Source: Paenibacillus xylanexedens
GTDB taxonomy: Bacteria; Bacillota; Bacilli; Paenibacillales; Paenibacillaceae
Assembly: GCF_007676705.1 (NCBI RefSeq)
Contig: NZ_VEBF01000003.1
Span: 1 to 64,000 of the forward strand
Length of the DNA stretch: 64,000 nt
Direction of reading: 5' to 3'
Made by a program: the position numbers and the translations under genes
Part shown: positions 25,563 to 34,380 of the stretch, one piece after another
How the letters are laid out: each line of letters begins with the position of its first letter
Position numbering within the stretch: the stretch's first letter is position 1
Notes under the pieces: generated by a model
What the model saw: the letters and a program-made list of their open reading frames with translations, nothing else
The model's database searches: none
Told to the model about the DNA's origin: nothing

Positions 25563-26939
25563 CTAGAGCACATCAGAAAAGTGTGATTTTAATTTTTTGA
25601 ACGTGACAACTCCTAGTGTTAATACACTAAAACAGAATAACCAAAAATAAAGCATTTCATATGGTCTTTCATAGAATATTACATGGTCTATCAACGAATC
25701 CCTGAACCCCTGAACAATATAAAACATTGGATTGAGTTTAAAAATAAACGCCCAGAAATCATTCAACATAGTAACAGGCCACCCAATAGGCGTGAACCAA
25801 AAACCCATTTGTAAGACAATGCCAATAATTTGATTTAAATCCTTAAAGAATAAAACAAGCGAAGCAGTCAGTAATGACATTGAAAAGACTAAAAAGATCG
25901 TACATATCAAATAGTAAAGTATTTGAACTGTGTATACTGTTGGATAATATCCATAAAAACCATAGACAATAAAAATAAATAGAATAAAAAATAAATGAAC
26001 AAACAGTGCAGAACCTATTTTTACGAAAGGTAATAACTCTATACGAAAAACTACCTTTTTGACTAGATAACTGTACTCGATAAATGCATTAGTTGCACCA
26101 GAAAAAGCTTCCGAAAAAAAGAACCATGGAATAATTCCAGCTATAAACCAAAGTATAAAAGGTACCTCTGCTACATCACCACTTCTTAAACCCACTTGAA
26201 AAACAAACCAGTAAGTTACGATTGTCAATAAAGGAGTAATAAATCCCCATACTACACCAAGATAAGAAGATGCAAATTTTGTTTTAAAATCATTTTTCGC
26301 CAGATTGAGTGCTAAATTTCTACTTTGATATATGGGCTTAATCAAGCCTAAACTCTTTCTCATGTGTCGCACTATAAAAGCCGTCAACATGGCTATTAAT
26401 ACACTACCTGATAGATTTACAACTATATGAAGTATACTGAATCCATGAAAAATTGTAGAGGCTATAGGAGTAAAATTAAATGCAATATACGGATCGCCGC
26501 CTATAGATTCAATGTGCAAACTTTGATTTTGATTTTGATTTTGTGCAATTTTGACTTCATTGGTATTAATATTTATATTCTCTACCTGTATAGGTTGTGT
26601 AGATATGGCTTTAGCTTGCACATTACGAATAGATATGTCGGCTTTTTGCGTCCCGAGATCAATCCGAACTTTTAATGTGTTATTTGGAAGTTCATAACTC
26701 ATTTTTTTCCATTGACCAGGTTTATCATAAATTAGATGTTTTGACTGAGCCTCGTTCCATTCACCACCCTCTGCAACTGTTAGAAAGAATACTTGATAGT
26801 CGTCCTCATTAGGAGCATTCACTTCAAAACTTAAAGAAACCCTTGCCGAATCTTTTTGGTAATTATCAATTAAACGAAATGAACCAACAAAAGCGATAAC
26901 TGCAACAAATAATAAAATTAGTCGTTTAAACAAAGACAT
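25563..26939 (-). CDS. wzm: ABC exporter permease Wzm/TagG-like with an extra N-terminal extracytoplasmic domain
   Basis: The 458-residue protein ends (~195-458) in a six-helix ABC-2 permease (NDFKTKFASSYLGVVWGF, AGIIPWFFFSEAFS, LNPMFYIVQGFRD). Ordinary Wzm/TagG proteins are about 260 residues. Here ~190 residues precede it: a signal-anchor helix (~5-22), a beta-rich domain outside the membrane (~32-112) and another helix (~165-190). The beta domain (GGEWNEAQS ... VRIDLGTQKADI) matches modules in the operon's methyltransferase and GT2. A short QNQNQN run is encoded by a 6-bp microsatellite near 26526. Start ATG 26939 with AAGGAG seven bases upstream. First gene of the operon. Confidence 0.9.
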   Translation of the reverse strand: MSLFKRLILLFVAVIAFVGSFRLIDNYQKDSARVSLSFEVNAPNEDDYQVFFLTVAEGGEWNEAQSKHLIYDKPGQWKKMSYELPNNTLKVRIDLGTQKADISIRNVQAKAISTQPIQVENININTNEVKIAQNQNQNQSLHIESIGGDPYIAFNFTPIASTIFHGFSILHIVVNLSGSVLIAMLTAFIVRHMRKSLGLIKPIYQSRNLALNLAKNDFKTKFASSYLGVVWGFITPLLTIVTYWFVFQVGLRSGDVAEVPFILWFIAGIIPWFFFSEAFSGATNAFIEYSYLVKKVVFRIELLPFVKIGSALFVHLFFILFIFIVYGFYGYYPTVYTVQILYYLICTIFLVFSMSLLTASLVLFFKDLNQIIGIVLQMGFWFTPIGWPVTMLNDFWAFIFKLNPMFYIVQGFRDSLIDHVIFYERPYEMLYFWLFCFSVLTLGVVTFKKLKSHFSDVL

Positions 26940-27072
26940 TAACAAGCTCCTTAACATTAAAAATACTAAATCATTTCAATAAATTTAATAATCTATAGCT
27001 ATTCTACTTTGGCCTATCCCGTTATGTTATGCTAAGATATTGTCGTATCTACAAGAAAAGGAGAATCATACC
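26940..27072. other. Divergent intergenic region between wzm operon and ligase gene
   Basis: A/T-rich 133-bp region that must hold promoters for both directions. TATGCTAAGAT near 27030 could contribute a -10 element for the plus-strand gene, but no well-spaced -35/-10 pair stands out on either strand. Confidence 0.3.
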
Positions 27073-29538
27073 TTGTCGAATCCAGTATACGGGAAATCTA
27101 ATAAGACGTCGAGAAAAGCAAATAGCAACTCGACTACGCCACTACTATGGACATTGACCATAGGACTCATCTTATTTTTACTCTGGTCCTCTTTCCAAGT
27201 TGCGTTATTTAACGGACAGTTGCTCCAATTCGAGGGTCCCATTTACTGGGCGCTCGCAATTACAATCCTCTTATTCATCGTCTGGGCTGTAATTTATTGC
27301 AGAAATATCGCATTAGAATCCCAACGAGATTGGCTAAAATTAGTCGTTCTTTTTCTGCCACTTACCTATATGTTGTCACTGATTAGTGCAGCATCTCATT
27401 ACTTGGCAGTCAACATGATCCTAATCCAGTGCATTTATGCTATGATTTTCGTCATGACTATGTACCTGCTCAAAAACAACAAAATCAATCATACCATACA
27501 ATCTTCCTTAATAGGACTTGCATATGTAATTGTCGGATTTGGTTTGTTGAACTGGCTTGGGGCTTCCAATTTGGCAGGTAGGCTAGTTGGATGGTTCTCT
27601 TCAGGTGTTGTTAATGGGATATACAATCAAACGATTTGGAATGATGCAAATGGTCCACGACTTGCTTCAGTATTCCAATATCCGAATACATACGCAGCAT
27701 TCCTGATGGCATTTTTATTTATTGCTATTTTCAGCATGATCCGCTCCAAAAAAGTGTACACACAGCTACTGCATGGATTCATGCTTGTTCCCATCTTACT
27801 CTCCCTGTTGCTTACACTTTCGCGGACAGGTCTTGTGATGATGCCAATTGTGTTCGTGATTATCCTGTTGTTGCTTAAACCAGCAAAACAGATTTTATGG
27901 TTCATTTATCTTGTCATTTCAGGAATAGGAACAATTGCGATCTTAAATCCAGTCAATACTGCTGGACTAGAACTGCAGCAACAGTTCACTGCTGGAGTTG
28001 CAGCCAAAGGTTGGATCTATCTAGTTGCAGCAGCCATCGTTGTCGCAATCATCATCTGGGCTATTCAACGTTGGATTGCTCCCAATTTAGAAACAAAGCT
28101 CCAAGCTTGGGGTAAACGTAAAGGTTCAAGCTTGTGGATCCCGCTAGGCTCCATGCTGCTCGCCATTATCGTAGCAGTGTTGCTGTTGGGTACCAGCGTT
28201 CGCAACATTTTGCCTGATAGCATCAGTACGCGTCTGGAAAACATCAACTTCCAGCAGCACAGTGTTCTTGAACGAATCACCTTCTATAAAGATGCCGCAA
28301 AGGTCATTGCAGATTACCCATTGATTGGTGCAGGTGGTGGGGCTTGGACTGCGCTGTACGAGAAGTATCAGAACAATCCATATGTTAGTGCGCAGGCACA
28401 TAACTTCTTCATGCAGTACCTGGTTGAAGTCGGAATTATCGGATTTATCATTTTCATGTCATTTATTCTGTATATCTTCTATCAATACGTTCGCAGCTAC
28501 TTGCGAAGAGACGAAAATGAAAGAGAGTCGCATTTTGTATTTTTCATTTTATCCATGACTATTCTGGTATTGAGTCTTCTCGATTTCAATATGAGTTACG
28601 TCTTCATCGGCATGCTGGTGTTTATCGGGTTTGGAGGCATGGCTGCAGCGATTGACCCACGGCCAGTTCAGCGTTTCAAAGTAAGCTCATCTGCCGCCCG
28701 TGGAATCTATACCGCCATTGCCGGAGTATCGATCATTGTACTGTTGATAGTATCCGTGCGCTTTTTGCAAGCAAATCATTATGCGTATGCAGCGAAGGAA
28801 GTTGCAGAAATCAGCCAATCTTTTGAGGAAATCAAAGCTCCACTGGATAAGGACCTTGCCATTCGCAGTGCACATTCAGATTCCCTGCTGACGCTTTCTT
28901 CGCTTTACCAACAAGGTTTTCAACAAACACAAGATGATCAGTTCTACAATGCTGGTGTAGATTTGCTTCAAAAAGGGCTAAAAGCAGAACCCTACAACAA
29001 AGGCATGGTTAAACAGTTGATCCAACTCTATGAGCTTAAAGGTGATAATGAACATGCCTATACTCTTCAAAAAGAATATGCCAACAACTATATCTGGGAT
29101 ATGGAGTGGTACGAACGGCTAATTACCCGTTCGTTCGATCTAGGATATCAAGCACTTGGACAAGGCGATACGGCTAAGAAGGAATCTTACTTCAATTCAG
29201 GTCTGGAGGCTTACCAGCACGTTGTTGATGGAGTAGAGCATCTAAAGACCCTCCCTGAAGGACAACTTCAAGGACTGCCGTTCGAGCTGACTCCAACAAT
29301 GATTCTGAACGCGGGGAAAATAAAATACATGTTAAACGATTCAGCTGGAGCTGCTACTACCCTTAAGGGTGGGATTGCAGAGGATCTGACCGATGCTACC
29401 CACCGTGAAATTGCTCGTTGGTACCTTGCCGCTCTAACGAAGGATGGGCAACAAGATCAAGCTATATATGATAAGCTTATCGCTGTCGCACCTAACGAAG
29501 CAGACGAGATTAAACAGATAGCAGAACTGAATTTCTAA
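27073..29538 (+). CDS. WaaL/WsaB-like O-antigen ligase family protein with C-terminal helical repeats
   Basis: The 821-residue protein has about 12-13 membrane helices (~25-590). A large external loop holds LENINFQQHSVLERITFYKD and SAQAHNFFMQYLVEVGIIGF, with the conserved His of Wzy_C/WaaL ligases. The C-terminal ~230 residues are soluble TPR-like helical repeats, the layout of the S-layer oligosaccharyltransferase candidates WsaB/WsfB. It probably transfers the exported glycan from undecaprenyl-PP to a surface protein or the wall. Start TTG at 27073, nine bases after AAGGAG; an upstream in-frame TTG lacks such a site. Divergent from the exporter operon. Confidence 0.85.
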   Translation: MSNPVYGKSNKTSRKANSNSTTPLLWTLTIGLILFLLWSSFQVALFNGQLLQFEGPIYWALAITILLFIVWAVIYCRNIALESQRDWLKLVVLFLPLTYMLSLISAASHYLAVNMILIQCIYAMIFVMTMYLLKNNKINHTIQSSLIGLAYVIVGFGLLNWLGASNLAGRLVGWFSSGVVNGIYNQTIWNDANGPRLASVFQYPNTYAAFLMAFLFIAIFSMIRSKKVYTQLLHGFMLVPILLSLLLTLSRTGLVMMPIVFVIILLLLKPAKQILWFIYLVISGIGTIAILNPVNTAGLELQQQFTAGVAAKGWIYLVAAAIVVAIIIWAIQRWIAPNLETKLQAWGKRKGSSLWIPLGSMLLAIIVAVLLLGTSVRNILPDSISTRLENINFQQHSVLERITFYKDAAKVIADYPLIGAGGGAWTALYEKYQNNPYVSAQAHNFFMQYLVEVGIIGFIIFMSFILYIFYQYVRSYLRRDENERESHFVFFILSMTILVLSLLDFNMSYVFIGMLVFIGFGGMAAAIDPRPVQRFKVSSSAARGIYTAIAGVSIIVLLIVSVRFLQANHYAYAAKEVAEISQSFEEIKAPLDKDLAIRSAHSDSLLTLSSLYQQGFQQTQDDQFYNAGVDLLQKGLKAEPYNKGMVKQLIQLYELKGDNEHAYTLQKEYANNYIWDMEWYERLITRSFDLGYQALGQGDTAKKESYFNSGLEAYQHVVDGVEHLKTLPEGQLQGLPFELTPTMILNAGKIKYMLNDSAGAATTLKGGIAEDLTDATHREIARWYLAALTKDGQQDQAIYDKLIAVAPNEADEIKQIAELNF

Positions 29539-29577
29539 TAACAAAATGCACTAGTGGTCCTCAATAATTCCACACAC

Positions 29578-29616
29578 AAAAAAGGTTTGCCCTCATCAAA
29601 GGGCAAACCTTTTTTG
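29578..29616. terminator. Bidirectional intrinsic terminator
   Basis: AAAAGGTTTGCCCT-CATCAA-AGGGCAAACCTTTT is a near-perfect 14-bp stem with A- and T-runs on both sides, serving the ligase gene and galU, which converge here. Confidence 0.93.
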
Positions 29617-29639
29617 TGATCTAATTCATTAGGGATGTG

Positions 29640-30518
29640 TTAGTTCGATTCTGTTATCTTCTTTAAATACTTCAACAAATCCTCCCGCAGATCCGGGCGT
29701 TGCAACGCATAATGTATGGACGTTTCAATGAAACCTAACTTCTCACCGACATCATGACGCAATCCATCAAAGTGATATGCGAGAATCTGCCGTTGCTCAT
29801 TCAAGCGGGACAAGGCATCCGTAAGTTGAATTTCTCCTCCGACGCCAGCCGATTGCTGACCCAGGATCTCAAAGATATCCGGCGTAAGAATATAACGTCC
29901 CATAATGGCCAGGTTTGAAGGCGAATCCTCGGTCTTCGGTTTCTCAATTAAGCGGCGGGCACGAAAGACACGATCATCGGTAGGGGTCAGCAACTCTCCG
30001 TCCACAATCCCGTAGCGGGACACCTCGCTCCAATCAACAGGCTGTACACCAACGATTGGAGACTGCAGCTCATCGTAGACATCTATCATCTGCTTCAGGC
30101 AGGGATGTTCCGCTTCCACAATATCGTCCCCTAAAAGGACGGCAAAAGGCTCGTTGCCGATAAACTTGCGGGCGCACCAGATGGCGTGACCAAGTCCCTT
30201 CGGTTCCTTTTGACGGATATAATGAATATCTGCCATCTCAGAGGGTTTGCGTACTTCGTTAAGCAAGTCCCACTTCTGTTTGTCCGCCAGATTCTGCTCC
30301 AGCTCAAATGAATAATCGAAGTGATCTTCAATGGCCCGCTTCCCTTTACCTGTCACAATAATGATATCTTCAATGCCAGAAGCTACGGCTTCTTCAATAA
30401 TGTACTGGATCGTTGGCTTGTCCACGATGGGCAGCATTTCCTTAGGCATCGCCTTGGTGGCAGGCAAAAACCGGGTACCCAGCCCTGCAGCTGGAATAAT
30501 CGCTTTGCGAATACGCAC
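29640..30518 (-). CDS. galU: UTP-glucose-1-phosphate uridylyltransferase
   Basis: The 292-residue enzyme makes UDP-glucose for glycans, teichoic acids and glycolipids. It begins RKAIIPAAGLGTRFLPATKAMPKEMLPIVDKP, the full nucleotide-binding signature, with VTGKGKRAIEDHFD, LGDDI and GLRHDVGEKLGF (family Lys/Asp sites). Start GTG with AAAGGAG nine bases upstream. It lies at the edge of the glycan locus, and its product could feed the glucose-type initiating transferase there. It is also known as gtaB in Bacillus. Confidence 0.96.
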   Translation of the reverse strand: MRIRKAIIPAAGLGTRFLPATKAMPKEMLPIVDKPTIQYIIEEAVASGIEDIIIVTGKGKRAIEDHFDYSFELEQNLADKQKWDLLNEVRKPSEMADIHYIRQKEPKGLGHAIWCARKFIGNEPFAVLLGDDIVEAEHPCLKQMIDVYDELQSPIVGVQPVDWSEVSRYGIVDGELLTPTDDRVFRARRLIEKPKTEDSPSNLAIMGRYILTPDIFEILGQQSAGVGGEIQLTDALSRLNEQRQILAYHFDGLRHDVGEKLGFIETSIHYALQRPDLREDLLKYLKKITESN

Positions 30519-30657
30519 ACGAACCCACTCCTTTTGCTAGATAAATTGAACTAAAGAGTATTTACACTGTCCTCTACGTTTCTCGTATAATTGATTAGTC
30601 AAACTTGTATAGATTCATATATTTAATGCTTCTGAGTGCTGCGATGCTTGGACTCCA

Positions 30658-33600
30658 TTATACCATCAACAATTCGCGGATATCCTGTTCGGATAAGGTC
30701 GTCGATCCCCCGTCTCCCGGTTCGATCACTTCGGCAATCAAGTCCTTCTTCCGTTGCTGTAGCTCCAAAATCTTCTCTTCGATCGTACCTTCGGTAACCA
30801 GACGGATGACTTGCACCACTTGTTTCTGCCCCATGCGATGGGCACGTCCAATGGCCTGTTCTTCCACGGCTGGATTCCACCATAGATCATATAATATAAC
30901 GGTATCTGCACCTGTTAAGTTTAGTCCTGTCCCTCCAGCCTTAAGAGAAATCAGAAACAATTCTGCTTCGCCCTCATTAAATCTGCGGCACATCTCGACA
31001 CGGCTCTGTGCAGGGGTCTGACCATCGAGATAGAACAGATTTCTTCCCTGTGCCGTGAGCGTCTGACGAATCAGGTTCAACATGCTCGCAAATTGAGAGA
31101 AAATAAGAATACGTTTGCCTGCAGCTAAACAATCCTCGACCGTTTCAAGCAACTGCTCCATTTTCCCGGAATCGCCTTGATAGCCTTCGACAAAGAGGGC
31201 CGGATGACAACACAACTGACGCAAGCGCGTGATGCCTGCCAGAATTTTGATACGATTCTTCTGGAATCCATTATCCTCCATGTCCTTCGATGCTTCATCC
31301 TGAAGCTGGGAGAGGTATGCGGCGTACAATTTTTTCTGTTCAACCGTAAGCTCTGACCGCTGTACCGTTTCAATTCGATCAGGCAATTCTTCCAGCACAT
31401 CCTTCTTCAGACGGCGCAGAATAAACGGCCGTACCATACGCGATATCCGTTCCGGAGGAAGGTCACGGAATCTTCTGTAACTTGGAAACAACCCAGGGAA
31501 TACGGCTTCAAAAATGGACCACAATTCATCCAGCGAGTTCTCCACAGGTGTACCTGTGAGTGCAAAACGGCGCGGAGCCTGAATTTGTTTGACTGCCTGC
31601 GCGGTCTGAGAAGAAGCATTTTTGATCGCCTGAGCTTCATCCAGAATGAGCGTATGAAATGTTCGGCCAAGGTAGGTGTCTAGATCCCGGCGCAATAAAG
31701 GATAAGACGTCACAATCACATCTGCCTCATCCATGCCTGAAAGCATGCTGGCTCGTTCTTCTTTCTGACCGGCAGCGGTCAGGACTTTCAGATGCGGGGC
31801 GAACCGCGTAAACTCATTGGCCCAGTTATAGGTTAGCGAGGCAGGCGCCACGACAAGTACCGGAGGATGAATGACCCTCGTTCGGATCGTCAGTCCATCC
31901 TGCTGCATCGTGGACCATAGACCGTCCGTATTCTCTGAGGTCATCTTATCCAATGGGAGACCAGTTTCGGGGTCGATGCCGGCAGTAGCCTCCGTTGTAC
32001 CGCCCCATAGCGATCCGCTCTCCCGGTAATTATCAACGCCCGTATTGTCCATATTGTACTCGGGCTTTTCCTGAAGCACCGCTGTAATATAGGCGATGCT
32101 TTGCAATGTTTTGCCAAGTCCCATATCATCCGCCAGAATGCCGCCAAAACGATAATAGGCGAGAGTACGCAGCCACTGGTATCCACTGTTCTGATAATCC
32201 CGCAGGATGGGAGTGAGAGCTTCTGGCAATGCAAAATCCATCCGCTCGGGATCTCGGAGATCATCAAGGAAACGTTTCAGAGAGCCTCCCCACTTCACAT
32301 GACCTGAAACTTCATCTCTGCCTGGCAATTGTAACGCCCGAACAGCTGGCAGCCGGATATGGCTGCCTTTGATGTCATCTGCTCCCAGTCCGAGTGAATC
32401 GGCCATGTGAGCGAAACTATCTGCACCTTCATTTTCAAGCGACAGAAAGACACCGCTCTTGAGACGGAAATACGGTTTCTTTTCCACAATACGACGCATG
32501 AGTTCCTGAAGTTCCTGCTCGTCCACACCTTCCATCTCGAATGAAATCTCCAGCCAGTCCAGTCCTCTCCCCAAATCTGCTCGGACTTTCGGTGGTGTGG
32601 GATAGGCTTGCACCATCGCCTTCACGGCGTTCGGCATGTAGATGTCTACCTGTTTCTCAAGCTCAGGCAACAGATGATACATGACATCATAGATTGCATC
32701 TTCCCGTTCACTCGCCCAGACGCTACCATCACGTTCCAGGAAAGAACGATCGAGCCGTTCAATCAGATTCCGCTCCTTGTACCGATCACGCACCAAAATA
32801 ACCTTTTTCTCTTCTTCATCTATCAAGTACTCTGCAAGCGGATTAATAACCATGACCTCATAGTCGAATTCCAGACGTGCTGTAATACGCTCACGATAGA
32901 AGTCGATGTATAGCTTTGGTGAGAGTTCCGGTTCCGCGATCTGTTCACGCACCTGTGAATCAATAGACAGATGGCCGAGCGTACGCAGTTCTGGCACGAC
33001 ATGCTGTACGAACTCATCCACCTGCTGGGTCGAAATATCAATGCTTTCCTTGATCCCATATGAGGTAAGTGCTCCACTCAAGTCCTCCAGACTTCGCATC
33101 TGCATCGGCTCCAACATGTGCAACTGCCCTTCCACCACAGCGGCATCATAAGCAGGGAGAAGAATCAGCTCACGCAGTCCGGAAATTTCAAGCTGATATC
33201 CTTCATTCGCTCCCTGGGCGATCCGGTAAAATAAAGGAAGTACCCCCTCACCCAGTGTGAGTGGTCCATTGGCAAATCCCGTGCCCTCCATCCGGCTGTC
33301 AGCCTGTAGCAGCAATTCCAGCAATGGTTTCCATACGAGCGGAGCAATCAATATATCCCGTCCGTCCGAAGCTCCCAGATAACCGGAGATGGATTGGCGA
33401 TAGGCCTCCTCACTCTGTCTCATTCGAATAAGCATCGAGAGAATGGCTTGATCCTGCGGAGTGAAAACATGCATTAATGGATCATAGTGGAACAGCTTGG
33501 TAAATGACATTGGCTCGCCCTTCTCGATGCAGTTGAGAAATTGCTTCACTTTCTGCACCACATACAGACGTTTGTTACCCACTTTCAATTCAAGAGCGAG

Positions 33601-34308
33601 TTTCCCACCACCCTTGTGAACCTGTGTCAGCTTGCATATAAACTGAACCTGTAACTCCTCCCGCAGAGAGGATCGGTTAACAGGGGCAGTGTATTTTCGA
33701 TCATTTCCATGCAGCGGTCTCCGATCCTTGGCAAACATGGACAGAATCTGATCCGCCGTACGGTATGAAGGCTTATCTGCCGAACGGCCCCAACCTGAAG
33801 CTGAGCTTGGGCGACCTGCCTGGGCAAAGTGAACGGGTAGATGTTCTGGTGCATCATTGAAGTGCTCTGGTTGTGAAGGAGACTGTGGTCGCTCCCACAT
33901 GCTCTCTTCGACTAGCGTCCCAACTCTGGACTTGGAACCTGTGCTGGAACTGGTATTGACTCCTTGGCTTGTAGAAGACTGAGAAGTCTTCCCGGAATCA
34001 CGCGTGGCATTACGCTCCTGCTGCTCACCCCATTCGTGAATAGCCAAGAGGACGGCAGCCACATGTTTGCAATAGTCATAATGTCTGCCGTCACCCGGAC
34101 AACTGCAGCCTGCCACAATCTCTCCCGCTCCATCCACATCCACCGTCACCTGGTAGCGTTCGGTTCCACGCACCTGTGCTTCATAATGAAGCTGATCCTC
34201 ACTGACCACCAGATTAGTCACCCGGCCAGACTGGTTATAATCTTCTCCACGCTTGAATGCCGTGACTCCGCACAGCAATTTGATATCCATGATTGTGAAT
34301 GGCGTCAC
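30658..34308 (-). CDS. SWIM zinc-finger SNF2-family helicase
   Basis: The 1216-residue superfamily 2 ATPase has a SWIM zinc motif (CSCPGDGRHYDYCKH, ~69-83), a long middle region, then the SNF2 motor. That includes ILADDMGLGKTLQ (Walker A), VVAPASLTYNW, LILDEAQAIKN, ALTGTPVENSLDELWSIF, FSQFASML, LISLKAGGTGLNLTGAD and AIGRAHRMGQ. The start is GTG at 34308, with AGGAGG nine bases upstream. The Ser/Thr/Gln-rich stretch ~95-190 is likely unstructured. Relatives such as YwqA are chromosomal SNF2 proteins of unclear role, thought to remodel RNA polymerase or DNA complexes. No restriction or defence gene is next to it, so defence is not supported. Confidence 0.92.
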   Translation of the reverse strand: MTPFTIMDIKLLCGVTAFKRGEDYNQSGRVTNLVVSEDQLHYEAQVRGTERYQVTVDVDGAGEIVAGCSCPGDGRHYDYCKHVAAVLLAIHEWGEQQERNATRDSGKTSQSSTSQGVNTSSSTGSKSRVGTLVEESMWERPQSPSQPEHFNDAPEHLPVHFAQAGRPSSASGWGRSADKPSYRTADQILSMFAKDRRPLHGNDRKYTAPVNRSSLREELQVQFICKLTQVHKGGGKLALELKVGNKRLYVVQKVKQFLNCIEKGEPMSFTKLFHYDPLMHVFTPQDQAILSMLIRMRQSEEAYRQSISGYLGASDGRDILIAPLVWKPLLELLLQADSRMEGTGFANGPLTLGEGVLPLFYRIAQGANEGYQLEISGLRELILLPAYDAAVVEGQLHMLEPMQMRSLEDLSGALTSYGIKESIDISTQQVDEFVQHVVPELRTLGHLSIDSQVREQIAEPELSPKLYIDFYRERITARLEFDYEVMVINPLAEYLIDEEEKKVILVRDRYKERNLIERLDRSFLERDGSVWASEREDAIYDVMYHLLPELEKQVDIYMPNAVKAMVQAYPTPPKVRADLGRGLDWLEISFEMEGVDEQELQELMRRIVEKKPYFRLKSGVFLSLENEGADSFAHMADSLGLGADDIKGSHIRLPAVRALQLPGRDEVSGHVKWGGSLKRFLDDLRDPERMDFALPEALTPILRDYQNSGYQWLRTLAYYRFGGILADDMGLGKTLQSIAYITAVLQEKPEYNMDNTGVDNYRESGSLWGGTTEATAGIDPETGLPLDKMTSENTDGLWSTMQQDGLTIRTRVIHPPVLVVAPASLTYNWANEFTRFAPHLKVLTAAGQKEERASMLSGMDEADVIVTSYPLLRRDLDTYLGRTFHTLILDEAQAIKNASSQTAQAVKQIQAPRRFALTGTPVENSLDELWSIFEAVFPGLFPSYRRFRDLPPERISRMVRPFILRRLKKDVLEELPDRIETVQRSELTVEQKKLYAAYLSQLQDEASKDMEDNGFQKNRIKILAGITRLRQLCCHPALFVEGYQGDSGKMEQLLETVEDCLAAGKRILIFSQFASMLNLIRQTLTAQGRNLFYLDGQTPAQSRVEMCRRFNEGEAELFLISLKAGGTGLNLTGADTVILYDLWWNPAVEEQAIGRAHRMGQKQVVQVIRLVTEGTIEEKILELQQRKKDLIAEVIEPGDGGSTTLSEQDIRELLMV

Positions 34309-34334
34309 GCTTCTTCGCCTCCTGTGCCATGATG

Positions 34335-34378
34335 TAAAAAAACCCCAAGAGCTCCTTAAAGCAGAGTTTGGGGTTGCT
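34335..34378 (-). terminator. Intrinsic terminator after the U32 protein gene
   Basis: On the minus strand AACCCCAA (34368-34375) and TTGGGGTT (34341-34348) form a stem followed by seven T residues. It separates the U32 gene from the SNF2 helicase gene. Confidence 0.85.
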
Positions 34379-34380
34379 GT

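Noticed and set aside
30658..34308. SNF2 helicase as part of a DISARM-like or other anti-phage system
   Set aside because: No methyltransferase, nuclease, DUF1998 or PLD gene is adjacent; the neighbours are galU and a U32 protein. It looks like a chromosomal housekeeping SNF2 protein.
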